Assembly (NCBI GenBank): GCA_023254365.1
Contig: JALRLQ010000031.1
Span: forward strand, 1-18,018
Origin: Candidatus Poseidonia sp.
Lineage (GTDB): Archaea; Thermoplasmatota; Poseidoniia; Poseidoniales; Poseidoniaceae
Length of the DNA stretch: 18,018 nucleotides
Direction of reading: 5' to 3'
The translations under genes and the position numbers were made by a program. Positions 8,080 to 15,251 of the stretch are shown one piece after another (within the stretch, counting starts at the first letter, position 1; each line of letters starts with the position of its first letter). Below the pieces are notes generated by a model. The model worked only from the letters and a program-made list of their open reading frames with translations. It was not told where the DNA came from and searched no databases.

Positions 8080-8802
8080 GGCCCCCTTCGCGGAAAGAAT
8101 CGCATCGACCAACGGAGGAAAAGTTGCTCCGTGAGGAAAGGGAGAGACGACGTCCGCTGCTTCACAAACGCTGTCAAACGCACCGCCTACCGCCACCGAC
8201 CAACCGAGGACATCAAACATCGACAAGTCGTTTGGAGCATCCCCCACACACAGCGCTTGAGCCACGGACCAACCCATGCGTTCGAACAGCACCTTGAGCC
8301 CCTCGCCCTTGGAAAGATGCGGTTCCATCAAGTGAATGGCAAACCCGGTGCGAACGACGCTCAGATGGTTCCAGTCGCTGTTGAGCAAGTGTGCTTCAAT
8401 GGCAGCGAGGTCTTCGTTGGGAAACAAACACCACTCACTTTCTCGCCAGGCATTGGTGGCAATGCCCTCTCCATCGAGACCGACGATTCGGTCGGCCAGC
8501 CACAACGCAGCCTCTCGGGCTTCACTTCCCGAGGCCCGGACCAGCGGCTCGTCCCAAGAAGGGTGCCACACCACGCCTCCATTTTCGCAACACATGGGCG
8601 CAGAGAGTCCAATGAATCGCCACAGCCCGTAGGCAACCGGCCGTACGTTTCCCGTGGCGAGCACCACGGGAATCCCGTTGGCTTCCAACCGTCGCAGCGC
8701 CTCAACCGCCTCCAACGAGAGGGTTTTGTTCTCGTCGGTGATGGTTCCGTCGATATCGATGACCACGACCTCGGGAGACCAACGCTCTGGAAGCCACTCC
8801 AT
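8077..8802 (-). CDS. HAD-superfamily phosphatase, archaeal phosphoglycolate phosphatase (TA0175)-like
   Basis: 241 residues from the chosen start. HAD motif I is DIDGT with D16 and D18, motif II ATGN with T50, motif III SKGEGLK with K165, and motif IV GDAPND with D188 and D192; all catalytic residues are present. A cap between motifs II and III (about 75-160) places it in the Cof/type IIB group, which includes the TA0175-type archaeal phosphoglycolate phosphatase and sugar-phosphate phosphatases. The true substrate is open; its coupling to a ROK kinase hints at a sugar phosphate. An open frame continues upstream to 9015, but that part runs into the divergent ATPase gene. The ATG at 8802 has TTCATCCT at -30 to -23, the box seen before other genes here, and the resulting length suits the family. 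ATGs at 8823 and 8835 remain possible. Confidence 0.9.
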   Translation of the reverse strand: MEWLPERWSPEVVVIDIDGTITDENKTLSLEAVEALRRLEANGIPVVLATGNVRPVAYGLWRFIGLSAPMCCENGGVVWHPSWDEPLVRASGSEAREAALWLADRIVGLDGEGIATNAWRESEWCLFPNEDLAAIEAHLLNSDWNHLSVVRTGFAIHLMEPHLSKGEGLKVLFERMGWSVAQALCVGDAPNDLSMFDVLGWSVAVGGAFDSVCEAADVVSPFPHGATFPPLVDAILSAKGA

Positions 8803-8824
8803 GATCGCCGCCAAACGGTGCATG

Positions 8825-8832
8825 AGGATGAA
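8825..8832 (-). promoter_or_regulatory. TATA-like box of the HAD-ROK operon
   Basis: TTCATCCT on the minus strand, 30 to 23 bases before the ATG at 8802. It shares TTCAT with the aconitase and 15252 boxes at the same offset, which is the main argument for choosing this start. The 3' half is GC-richer than in the others. Confidence 0.38.
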
Positions 8833-8873
8833 CATTCGCCAAGATTGGGACGCGCATTGGCGTCCAAGAAAGC

Positions 8874-8881
8874 ATTCATGA
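8874..8881 (+). promoter_or_regulatory. TATA-like box of the P-type ATPase gene
   Basis: ATTCATGA, 30 to 23 bases before the ATG at 8904. The TTCATGAA at 8875-8882 is a perfect palindrome, so it could also be an operator or serve both strands of this divergent region. No Shine-Dalgarno precedes the ATG, consistent with a leaderless message. Confidence 0.4.
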
Positions 8882-8903
8882 ACAGCCGGCGTTTCGTCAA
8901 TCC

Positions 8904-11576
8904 ATGGGGAAGGAAGACGGCGAGGAGGTCTTTCTCTCACTCGAAGACGATGGAGGCGCTCCTGAGCCTGCACCGGAGCCAACCCCGGCACAACCCGAGC
9001 CAGAAGAAGACACATCGTATCTGATGGCCGAAGTCGTTGACACCTCGATGGTGGAGGAAGCCAGCGGCTCCTACACCGTGAGTTGGCCGCTGTTGGGAAT
9101 GGACTGTCCCGATTGCGCCGCCAAAGCCATGGGTGCGCTTCGCCACATGAAGCAGGTAACGGAATCCAATGTTTCTGCTACCTCTGGCGAGGTGCGCGTC
9201 AGTGTTGACCTCGAGCGTGGCCCAATGTCCGAGGTCTCGTCCGTTCTTCGCTCCTTGGGGCATGCTCCCGATGTTGAACACCACGAATTGGTGGGTGTTC
9301 GGGCCAAGGCCGTCGCTCATCGAAACAGCGTTCCTGTCGCTCAATTGGAACGGGTGATTCGCCGCCAACCCGGCGTGCTGGATGCTGAAGTGGCCGATGA
9401 CGACCGTATTCTTGTCCAATTGGTGGCCAGCGCGCAACAAGAATTGGTGGCCGCCCGCAACCGAGCATTGGAGCATCTCATCGGCACGGAGCCAAAATTC
9501 GCTACCGCCACCTCCAACCGTCTGCGACCGGACCAGTGGCGGCTGATCGGTGCAGGCATCGCCCTTCCCGTTCTGTTGCTGGTGATGGTGGCCGAGGTGC
9601 TCGGCTACCACGGCATCCTCATTCCCGTTCTTGCACTTCCCGGTGTGCTCATCGGAGGGCTTCAAATGTTCAAGGAAGCCCTTGCTTCGCTGAAGAATTT
9701 GCAAATGGGATTCCAAGTGTTGACCAGTTTGGCCGTCATCGGAGCAGGAATTCTTGGGATGTGGGAAGAGGCGCTCATTGTGACCATCCTCGTGGCCTTT
9801 ACCGCTCACCTCGAAGGTGATGCGTTGCACAAAGCGAGAGAAGCCATGCAGGGGGGGTTGGACCGCCTTCCTCGAACGGCTCGAAAAATCAACGACGGAG
9901 CACTGTGCATCACCCCTGATACCCCCCTCACCACGCCAAGCGGTGGCTTTGCGCTTCCCATGGCCAGTGCACCCACGCTTACCATGGCGACGCAAGCCCA
10001 GCCGGAAACCGAAATGGTCCCCATTGACCTGATTCGCCCGGGGGATAAAATCGAAATCAGAAGCGGGGAATTGATTCCTGCCGATGGACGAATCTTGGAA
10101 GGCAAAGGTGCGCTTGACAAAGCACCGTTGACGGGTGAATCGGTTCCAGTTGACGTGGGGGTGGGTGATGTCATCGAAGCCGGCCTCGTCCTCGCCCGTG
10201 GACCGGTGGTCTGCGAAGTGCTTGCAGTGGGTGATAACACCCGTCTTTCCGGACTCATTGATGCCGTCCATTCCTTCCGTGAAGCACCGCCCCGGTTGCA
10301 CAGCGGTATTGAGAAATTCACGGCGATATGGGTCCCAATGGTGCTGTTTGGCGCTTTTGCCGTGTGGTATTTCATGTTCCCAGACAATTGGAAGATCATT
10401 CTCTTGCTGTGGGTGGTTTCATGCCCGTGTGCATTGTTGTTGGCCACCCCCGTTCCACACGCTGCTGCGCTGTCAAACGCTGCGCATCGAGGTGTCATCG
10501 TGCGCGGTGGCGACGCGCTTGAGCGTATGGCGCGCGTGAACCACGTGCTGCTGGACAAAACCGGGACCTTGACCTCCGGACGACCAACCGTTGGCGAAGT
10601 GGTGCTCGGGAAGCAGCGTCGCATGGACAGCGCCCTGAAGCTCATGATGGGCCTCGAGGCTCGGTCATCGCACCCCTATGCCTTGGCGGTCATGGACCAT
10701 TGTGAGAAGCAAGGGGTTCGACCGGCGGCCATCAAAGGGCTCACGGACATTGATGCCGGCGTCCAAGGCGTTCACGGCTCGACCGATGTGGCGTTCATTC
10801 GGCCCGACAAAGCCGCAGGCATGGGCGTTGAGGTCGAAGCCTCCTTGATGGAAGCGTTCGATGCCGCCAAACAACACGGTCACGGCGCCAGTCTGCTGGT
10901 CAAAGACGGCATCGGCATCGCCCTCGTGACCTTCATTCACGACGACACGAGGGACGGTTCGGGCGCACTCATCGCCTCGTTGAGCGAACGCTCCGTCAAC
11001 GTGGAAATCCTCTCCGGAGACCATCAGAGTGCTGTCTCGGAGTTTGCTCGGTCGGTTGGCCTGCCAGAAAGCGCCGCGCACGGGGGGCTGAGCCCCGAGG
11101 ACAAAGTCAAGTGGGTCAAAGCGCGCTCAAGTTCTCATGTCACGATGATGGTGGGTGACGGATTCAACGACGCTGCTGCGTTGGCCGTCGCCGATGTCGG
11201 TGTGGCGGTCGGCACCGGTGAGTCGGTGAACCTCGAAGCGGCGGACATTCTCATCCCCGGTGACGACCCACGTATGCTCACTGAAATGATCGACCTTGCT
11301 CGACAAGCCCAGCGCACGTTGATGCAGAACTTGTTCTTCTCCGTGGCCATCACGGTCACGCTGGTGTTCGCCGTCATTCAGCAGTGGTACGACCAACTGT
11401 GGGTGGGGGTGTTGATTCACGAAGCATCGGTCATCCTCGTCATCCTCAACGGCGCTCGTTTGGCGCAAAACGGCCAAGCGATACCCCTCCTGAAGGAAAC
11501 CCTTCGTACCATGGTCAACGACACAAAACTGGCCTTCGCTTCCTTCAAAGCCCGTTACATGCCTGCCAAGGCATGA
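8904..11576 (+). CDS. Heavy-metal-translocating P1B-type ATPase
   Basis: 890-residue membrane pump that would export transition metal ions using ATP. An acidic Pro-rich tail (about 14-40) precedes an HMA metal-binding domain with GMDCPDC (C68, C71). A second HMA-sized region (about 100-195) has no cysteines. Membrane helices lie at about 213-255, 265-300, 470-515 and 800-850. TGES is at 410-413, the ion site CPC at 507-509, the phosphorylated Asp is D551 in DKTGTLT, the P1B-specific HP is at 590-591, and GDGFND is at 751-756. The last helix carries HEAS at 839-842. About 35 extra residues interrupt the actuator domain entry (about 335-370). CPC fits Cu or Zn/Cd/Pb pumps, whereas the last helix recalls the HEGxT of P1B-4, so the metal is uncertain. 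An ArsR-like regulator follows, which fits a metal-response unit. Confidence 0.93.
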   Translation: MGKEDGEEVFLSLEDDGGAPEPAPEPTPAQPEPEEDTSYLMAEVVDTSMVEEASGSYTVSWPLLGMDCPDCAAKAMGALRHMKQVTESNVSATSGEVRVSVDLERGPMSEVSSVLRSLGHAPDVEHHELVGVRAKAVAHRNSVPVAQLERVIRRQPGVLDAEVADDDRILVQLVASAQQELVAARNRALEHLIGTEPKFATATSNRLRPDQWRLIGAGIALPVLLLVMVAEVLGYHGILIPVLALPGVLIGGLQMFKEALASLKNLQMGFQVLTSLAVIGAGILGMWEEALIVTILVAFTAHLEGDALHKAREAMQGGLDRLPRTARKINDGALCITPDTPLTTPSGGFALPMASAPTLTMATQAQPETEMVPIDLIRPGDKIEIRSGELIPADGRILEGKGALDKAPLTGESVPVDVGVGDVIEAGLVLARGPVVCEVLAVGDNTRLSGLIDAVHSFREAPPRLHSGIEKFTAIWVPMVLFGAFAVWYFMFPDNWKIILLLWVVSCPCALLLATPVPHAAALSNAAHRGVIVRGGDALERMARVNHVLLDKTGTLTSGRPTVGEVVLGKQRRMDSALKLMMGLEARSSHPYALAVMDHCEKQGVRPAAIKGLTDIDAGVQGVHGSTDVAFIRPDKAAGMGVEVEASLMEAFDAAKQHGHGASLLVKDGIGIALVTFIHDDTRDGSGALIASLSERSVNVEILSGDHQSAVSEFARSVGLPESAAHGGLSPEDKVKWVKARSSSHVTMMVGDGFNDAAALAVADVGVAVGTGESVNLEAADILIPGDDPRMLTEMIDLARQAQRTLMQNLFFSVAITVTLVFAVIQQWYDQLWVGVLIHEASVILVILNGARLAQNGQAIPLLKETLRTMVNDTKLAFASFKARYMPAKA

Positions 11577-11643
11577 TGATTCTTCGCCAAAATGAAGGGA
11601 CATCTTCAAACCCTATGAGTCCTTCTTCCTAACAGGTGGGAGA

Positions 11644-12153
11644 ATGGGACGAGTACGAGGCGACCCAATCACGACGGCGTTGGCCCACCCGACGCGCCGT
11701 GGCGCCTATATCGCTCTCGCCAACGCTGACGAAATGAGCACCGTCCAACTCCAAACATCGCTCGGTGTTGACCGCTACAACCTCTATCACCATCTGAAGA
11801 AACTGGCGTCGTTGTCGTTGATTGAAAACCATCGAGACGAAGGTCGAGCACGATGGTGGCGCATCCAACAGCATGTGGACCTTCCCGAACTCCTGCACAC
11901 CACCACCGGTGCCCCAGCCAGCCCTCCAGCGGCCTCATCGCCAGCACCAAGCCAGGCGATTACGACCACACTGGCTTCGCTGGCCGTGGATGAGGAAGGG
12001 CGAGAGGTCATCGTGCTCAACCTTGAGGGTTCACGGGACCAGGTCAGTGCGAAGCAGTTGATTGCCCGCCTATCAGAAGAATTTGGCCTCACGCTCGATA
12101 TTCCATGGAATTTCATTCCCGAGCAACTCGTCCTGTATTCAAAGAAGAAGTGA
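11644..12153 (+). CDS. ArsR-like winged-helix transcriptional regulator
   Basis: 169 residues. Residues about 5-80 form a winged-helix domain: ALAHPTRRGAYIALA (first helix), STVQLQTSLGVDRYNLYHHLKKL (helix-turn-helix) and a wing ending in RWWRIQQH. The HPTRR start and YHHLKKL recognition helix are typical of ArsR/HTH_20-like archaeal regulators. A Pro/Ala/Ser linker (about 88-105) joins a C-terminal domain of about 60 residues that I do not recognise. There are no cysteines, so it cannot be a classic thiol metal sensor such as ArsR or CadC; His/Asp sites or another ligand remain possible. It lies 67 bases after the metal ATPase and six bases before the zinc-ribbon gene. GGTGGG ends three bases before the ATG, closer than usual. 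Regulation of the ATPase is an inference from position. Confidence 0.8.
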   Translation: MGRVRGDPITTALAHPTRRGAYIALANADEMSTVQLQTSLGVDRYNLYHHLKKLASLSLIENHRDEGRARWWRIQQHVDLPELLHTTTGAPASPPAASSPAPSQAITTTLASLAVDEEGREVIVLNLEGSRDQVSAKQLIARLSEEFGLTLDIPWNFIPEQLVLYSKKK

Positions 12154-12159
12154 TGCTGC

Positions 12160-12552
12160 ATGTCCGACGAGTTGACCGTTGAGTCGCAGATTGCGCCCCC
12201 ACCGTTGTCTTGTCCAAAATGCGACGGAATGCTTCCGGTTGGGTTGGGCGAATTGGCGTGCCAGTTGTGCGAGGCACGGGTGCGCGTCGATCACGCCGTC
12301 ACACGGCGAAAGTGGATGGAAGAGAAACTCTCGTGCCCGTCCTGCTCCAAGGTGCTTGTGGCGGGGGTTGATTCGAGGCCGGCGCAACTCAAATGCGGTA
12401 TGTGCGAGGCGTACTTTACCCTCCAAGCCCAGACACCACGCGTTGAAATCTCCTGCCCGGGATGTGAGCGAAACCTCCGGATGAAGCGAAGGCCGGGTGA
12501 ACGCAACATTGCGTGCCCTGCCTGTGACACGGAATTTGTCGTTCGGTTTTGA
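12160..12552 (+). CDS. Small protein of three tandem zinc ribbons
   Basis: 130 residues. Twelve cysteines fall into three evenly spaced four-Cys sets: 18/21 with 34/37, 59/62 with 79/82, and 99/102 with 119/122, each of the CPxC...CxxC kind. Each set should bind one zinc ion; they look like repeats of a single ribbon about 40 residues long. There is no enzymatic motif, signal peptide or membrane segment. Such ribbons usually contact nucleic acid or partner proteins. The ATG follows the regulator's stop by six bases, so the two are surely co-transcribed and may act together. A role in metal buffering for the ATPase upstream is possible but unsupported by any specific residue. Confidence 0.8.
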   Translation: MSDELTVESQIAPPPLSCPKCDGMLPVGLGELACQLCEARVRVDHAVTRRKWMEEKLSCPSCSKVLVAGVDSRPAQLKCGMCEAYFTLQAQTPRVEISCPGCERNLRMKRRPGERNIACPACDTEFVVRF

Positions 12553-12615
12553 CCTGCCCGTCCCGCTTTGGAGGGTCAAAAAGGGCAACATTCGGCCATT
12601 CGAGCGTCGCGCTCC

Positions 12616-12623
12616 TTATCTAT
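12616..12623 (+). promoter_or_regulatory. TATA-like box of the coiled-coil gene
   Basis: TTATCTAT in an otherwise GC-rich 91-base gap, 28 to 21 bases before a GTG at 12644. Its TATCTA core recurs before the gene at 15252, one base closer to that start (26 versus 27 bases). The position supports leaderless initiation at the GTG; the ATG at 12659 would then have a 15-base leader. Confidence 0.45.
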
Positions 12624-12643
12624 GAAGAGAAGCCCATGAACAA

Positions 12644-15199
12644 GTGGATGGGATTCCGATGAGTGTGAGCGAAAGCCATGACAGTGAGGCCAAAAAGGCA
12701 ACACAAACCGGCCGTGATTCGACCGAGCGGGTCACGTTGGCCTCGCTTCGCTCCCAGTTCACCAGCGCCAGTTCCACCACGGTTGACGAAGCTGTGGGAA
12801 CGCAGGCAAGGTTCCGACAGGAAGAACGACTGCGAGCCGATCTTCGTCGAGAACGACGGTTGCGCCAGCAGGCCATTACCGAGCGTATCAACGCCATGAA
12901 GGTCACGATCGCCACCGACCTTGCCACGCAACACGAAATGACCCTCGATGCGCTTGAGCGTGAGTTGCGCACGGACATGGAAGCTGAATTGGAGTCCATG
13001 GAACGTGATGCACTGGCCCAAGAAGAGGCACGGGTGCGTCAGGAATTGGATTTACGCCTTCAGCGACAAGTGGAAGCGCTGCATGAGCAACACGGTGTTG
13101 AACAACATCGCCGACTTGAGGAACGAAAAGACGAGCTCAAAGCCTCCATTGAAACCCAACTTCAGGAGGAGTACGAACGCAGGCTGGCCATCCAAAAGGA
13201 ACGCCTTCGATTGGATTACAACCAGGAATTGCAGCAACGTCTGAGAGACATTGAACAACGCCTTGAAGATGAAATGGAAGAGCGGTTCCAGGAGATGGAG
13301 CAACACGAAATCGCTCGCTTGGAAGAAGGTCATGAAGCCATGCTTTCTGAGCGAGAGGACCAGTTGCGTCGGGGCATCCGGACACGACTTGAACAACAAC
13401 TCCGTCAGCGACTCAAGCAACGCGAGGCTCGCCTGAAAGTCGAATTTGAACGTCGAAGTTTGCGCCTTGAAGAAGACATTGCTCAACATTTGCAAGAGGA
13501 TATCGAGGCCCAGTTGCGTCGGGAGACCGATGCGCTTGAAGACCGCATGAGGGAAGATGTTGAGCTGGCCATCGCCAAGCGTCGTGATGAACTGCGTGTT
13601 CAAATCGAGCAGCAGTTGAACGAACAGCAAGCCGGGCGACTGGCGGAGCGAAAGGCTCGATTGAAGGCCAAGTACGACCTGACGTTCAACAAAGCCATCG
13701 ATGATATCTCTCGAAGTCTGCAAGCCGAGATCGAAACCGAGCTTGAACACCGGATGGAGCACGATTTCAACGCCTATCGGCACGCTCGAGAGGCAGAGAT
13801 TCAAAACCGTCTTTCCCGCTACCGCTACGAACGTGAAGCCGAACTTCGTGAACAATTGGAAGCGCAGTACTCGGCCAACAAACAGGACTGGAGCGAGCGT
13901 TTGGATTTGGAATTCCAATCCCGTGAAGCCGCTGCCCGAAAGGCCATCATGTCGGAAGTTGATGCCCAACTTCGCAACGAACGCCTCACCCACGAAACCG
14001 ATCTCGACCTGCTCAAGGAGGAGACCTCCCTTGAGTTGGAGGTCGAAATGGAAGAGCGCCTTCGTGACTTCAAGGCCCGCAAGGAAACCGAAGTGGCCAC
14101 GCAACTTGAACGACAACTCGACAAGCGTGAGGAAATCATGCGAAACAAAGCCCTCATCGACGTACGAAAGCGTGAAGCACAAATTCGCGCCGAAATGGAG
14201 GCTCAACTTGGCCTTAGGCGTGCGGAAGTTCGTGACCGTCTCAACAGTCTTGCTGAGAAGATGGATTCCTTCAAGGAAATGGCCGAGGAGAAGATGCGAG
14301 AAGCCGTCACCCAGCAAATCCAGGGTGAAATCGATGCGGACGAGGCACAACTTACCGCTCGTGAGCGTGAATTCAGTTCCCTCCAAGCCACGGACACCCG
14401 AGCCGAAAAGCGCCAGAAGTGGATGCAATCAATTTCCGGACAAGCACCTGCTGCCTTCGGAGCAGGAGCCATGGACCCAACAGCGTTGGGTGCACGCCCT
14501 GACGGGCTGGGTGCTGCCGCAGGACGACCTCTTCGCGGGTTGATGGGTCAACAAACCGAACAGGAGCCTCGTTTGGGTCTGGGAGGCATGCGTGCTCCGA
14601 TGACCAGTGCCAAGCCACTGGCAGGACAAACACCTGCTCCTTCCATTCGTACGGTTCGCCAACCGATTGGTCAGGCTGATTTGCCCCAACCCGTTCGAAG
14701 CGTTCGCCAGCCGATCGCACCTCCCGCCTTGGTCCCACAAGAAGAAGCCGCCATGGATGAACGAGAGGACGAAACGCCCGAGCATCTGGTTGAAGAAGTT
14801 CAAGCCGAAGTTGGTGAACTCACCGAAGCGGTTGAGGAACAGCTTGTTGAAACCGAAGACGGAGGGCTTGAGGCTGCAGAAGCCATTGAGGCAACACCTG
14901 AGGTCACGGAGGAAACCGTCGAGGACGAAACCACCACGATGTCGAGACCGACCACCCTGCTCAAGCCCATCCGAGGTGTGTTGCGACCGCTTGAGGAAGA
15001 GGAGGACGTTCGCACGGCCTCATTGACACCGGTCGGTCACATGCTGATTCCAGAGAAGAAACGTGGGCCACCACCCTCGTCCTCCATCGGCGCTCCGAAA
15101 TCAACCACGCTTCGCCCGGTCAAAGGAACCTTGAAACCTGTAACCAAGGAACCTCCACGCCGACTCGAGCCTCAAACGGATGACGAGCAGGAAGATTGA
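12644..15199 (+). CDS. Long coiled-coil protein with 76-residue repeats and basic-proline tail motifs
   Basis: 851 residues, not matched to a named family. Residues about 50-590 are nearly all Glu, Arg, Gln, Leu and Ala with almost no Pro or Gly, a continuous helical rod. Within it, three diverged units start at residues 161, 237 and 313, exactly 76 apart (RKDEL, REDQL, RRDEL). Residues about 590-700 are a Gly/Pro/Ala linker containing two VRQPI copies. Residues 700-775 are acidic, and the tail holds KPIRGVLRP and RPVKGTLKP. There is no cysteine, Walker motif, signal peptide or membrane segment, so it is not SMC/Rad50; a cytoplasmic scaffold or cytoskeletal role is a guess. I used the GTG at 12644 because of the promoter spacing; the in-frame ATG at 12659 is the alternative and changes only five residues. 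Confidence 0.85.
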   Translation: MDGIPMSVSESHDSEAKKATQTGRDSTERVTLASLRSQFTSASSTTVDEAVGTQARFRQEERLRADLRRERRLRQQAITERINAMKVTIATDLATQHEMTLDALERELRTDMEAELESMERDALAQEEARVRQELDLRLQRQVEALHEQHGVEQHRRLEERKDELKASIETQLQEEYERRLAIQKERLRLDYNQELQQRLRDIEQRLEDEMEERFQEMEQHEIARLEEGHEAMLSEREDQLRRGIRTRLEQQLRQRLKQREARLKVEFERRSLRLEEDIAQHLQEDIEAQLRRETDALEDRMREDVELAIAKRRDELRVQIEQQLNEQQAGRLAERKARLKAKYDLTFNKAIDDISRSLQAEIETELEHRMEHDFNAYRHAREAEIQNRLSRYRYEREAELREQLEAQYSANKQDWSERLDLEFQSREAAARKAIMSEVDAQLRNERLTHETDLDLLKEETSLELEVEMEERLRDFKARKETEVATQLERQLDKREEIMRNKALIDVRKREAQIRAEMEAQLGLRRAEVRDRLNSLAEKMDSFKEMAEEKMREAVTQQIQGEIDADEAQLTAREREFSSLQATDTRAEKRQKWMQSISGQAPAAFGAGAMDPTALGARPDGLGAAAGRPLRGLMGQQTEQEPRLGLGGMRAPMTSAKPLAGQTPAPSIRTVRQPIGQADLPQPVRSVRQPIAPPALVPQEEAAMDEREDETPEHLVEEVQAEVGELTEAVEEQLVETEDGGLEAAEAIEATPEVTEETVEDETTTMSRPTTLLKPIRGVLRPLEEEEDVRTASLTPVGHMLIPEKKRGPPPSSSIGAPKSTTLRPVKGTLKPVTKEPPRRLEPQTDDEQED
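13124..13807 (+). repeat. Three 228-base (76-residue) units in the coiled-coil gene
   Basis: Unit starts at 13124, 13352 and 13580. The first 33 residues of each unit align without gaps: conserved R-x-D-x-L at the start, I at position 9, L at 13, R-L at 20-21 and R-L at 27-28. Units 1 and 3 share about half of those 33 residues. The DNA is far more diverged than the protein, so the duplication is old. Confidence 0.6.
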
Positions 15200-15221
15200 G
15201 CCCTCACAGTTGAGCGCGTGG

Positions 15222-15229
15222 TTCATATC
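15222..15229 (+). promoter_or_regulatory. TATA-like box of the calcium-repeat protein gene
   Basis: TTCATATC, 30 to 23 bases before the ATG at 15252, the clearest of the set and continuing into TAA. No Shine-Dalgarno lies before the ATG. It gives this gene its own promoter in the 52-base gap after the coiled-coil gene. Confidence 0.55.
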
Positions 15230-15251
15230 TAACGGTTGATTCGGCGATGAC

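Noticed and set aside
8803..9015. N-terminal extension of the HAD phosphatase up to 9015
   Set aside because: It would overlap the divergent ATPase gene by over 100 bases, is Arg/Pro-rich without family similarity, and the promoter box points to 8802.
9851..9857. Run of seven G in the ATPase gene as a possible frameshift or slippage site
   Set aside because: The frame reads through cleanly with conserved sequence on both sides, so there is no sign of a shift.
8937..10301. A 454-residue open frame on the minus strand opposite the P-type ATPase
   Set aside because: The plus strand holds a full set of P-type ATPase motifs here; the minus frame has no recognisable domain.
13052..14428. A 458-residue open frame on the minus strand opposite the coiled-coil gene
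   Set aside because: It mirrors the Glu/Arg/Gln-rich plus-strand frame, whose coil periodicity and exact 76-residue repeat show it is the real one. The minus frame is Leu/Phe-rich as expected of an antisense shadow.
12644..15199. SMC/Rad50-type ATPase identity for the coiled-coil protein
   Set aside because: No Walker A, Walker B or signature motif at either end, no hinge, and the C-terminus is a disordered Pro/acidic tail.
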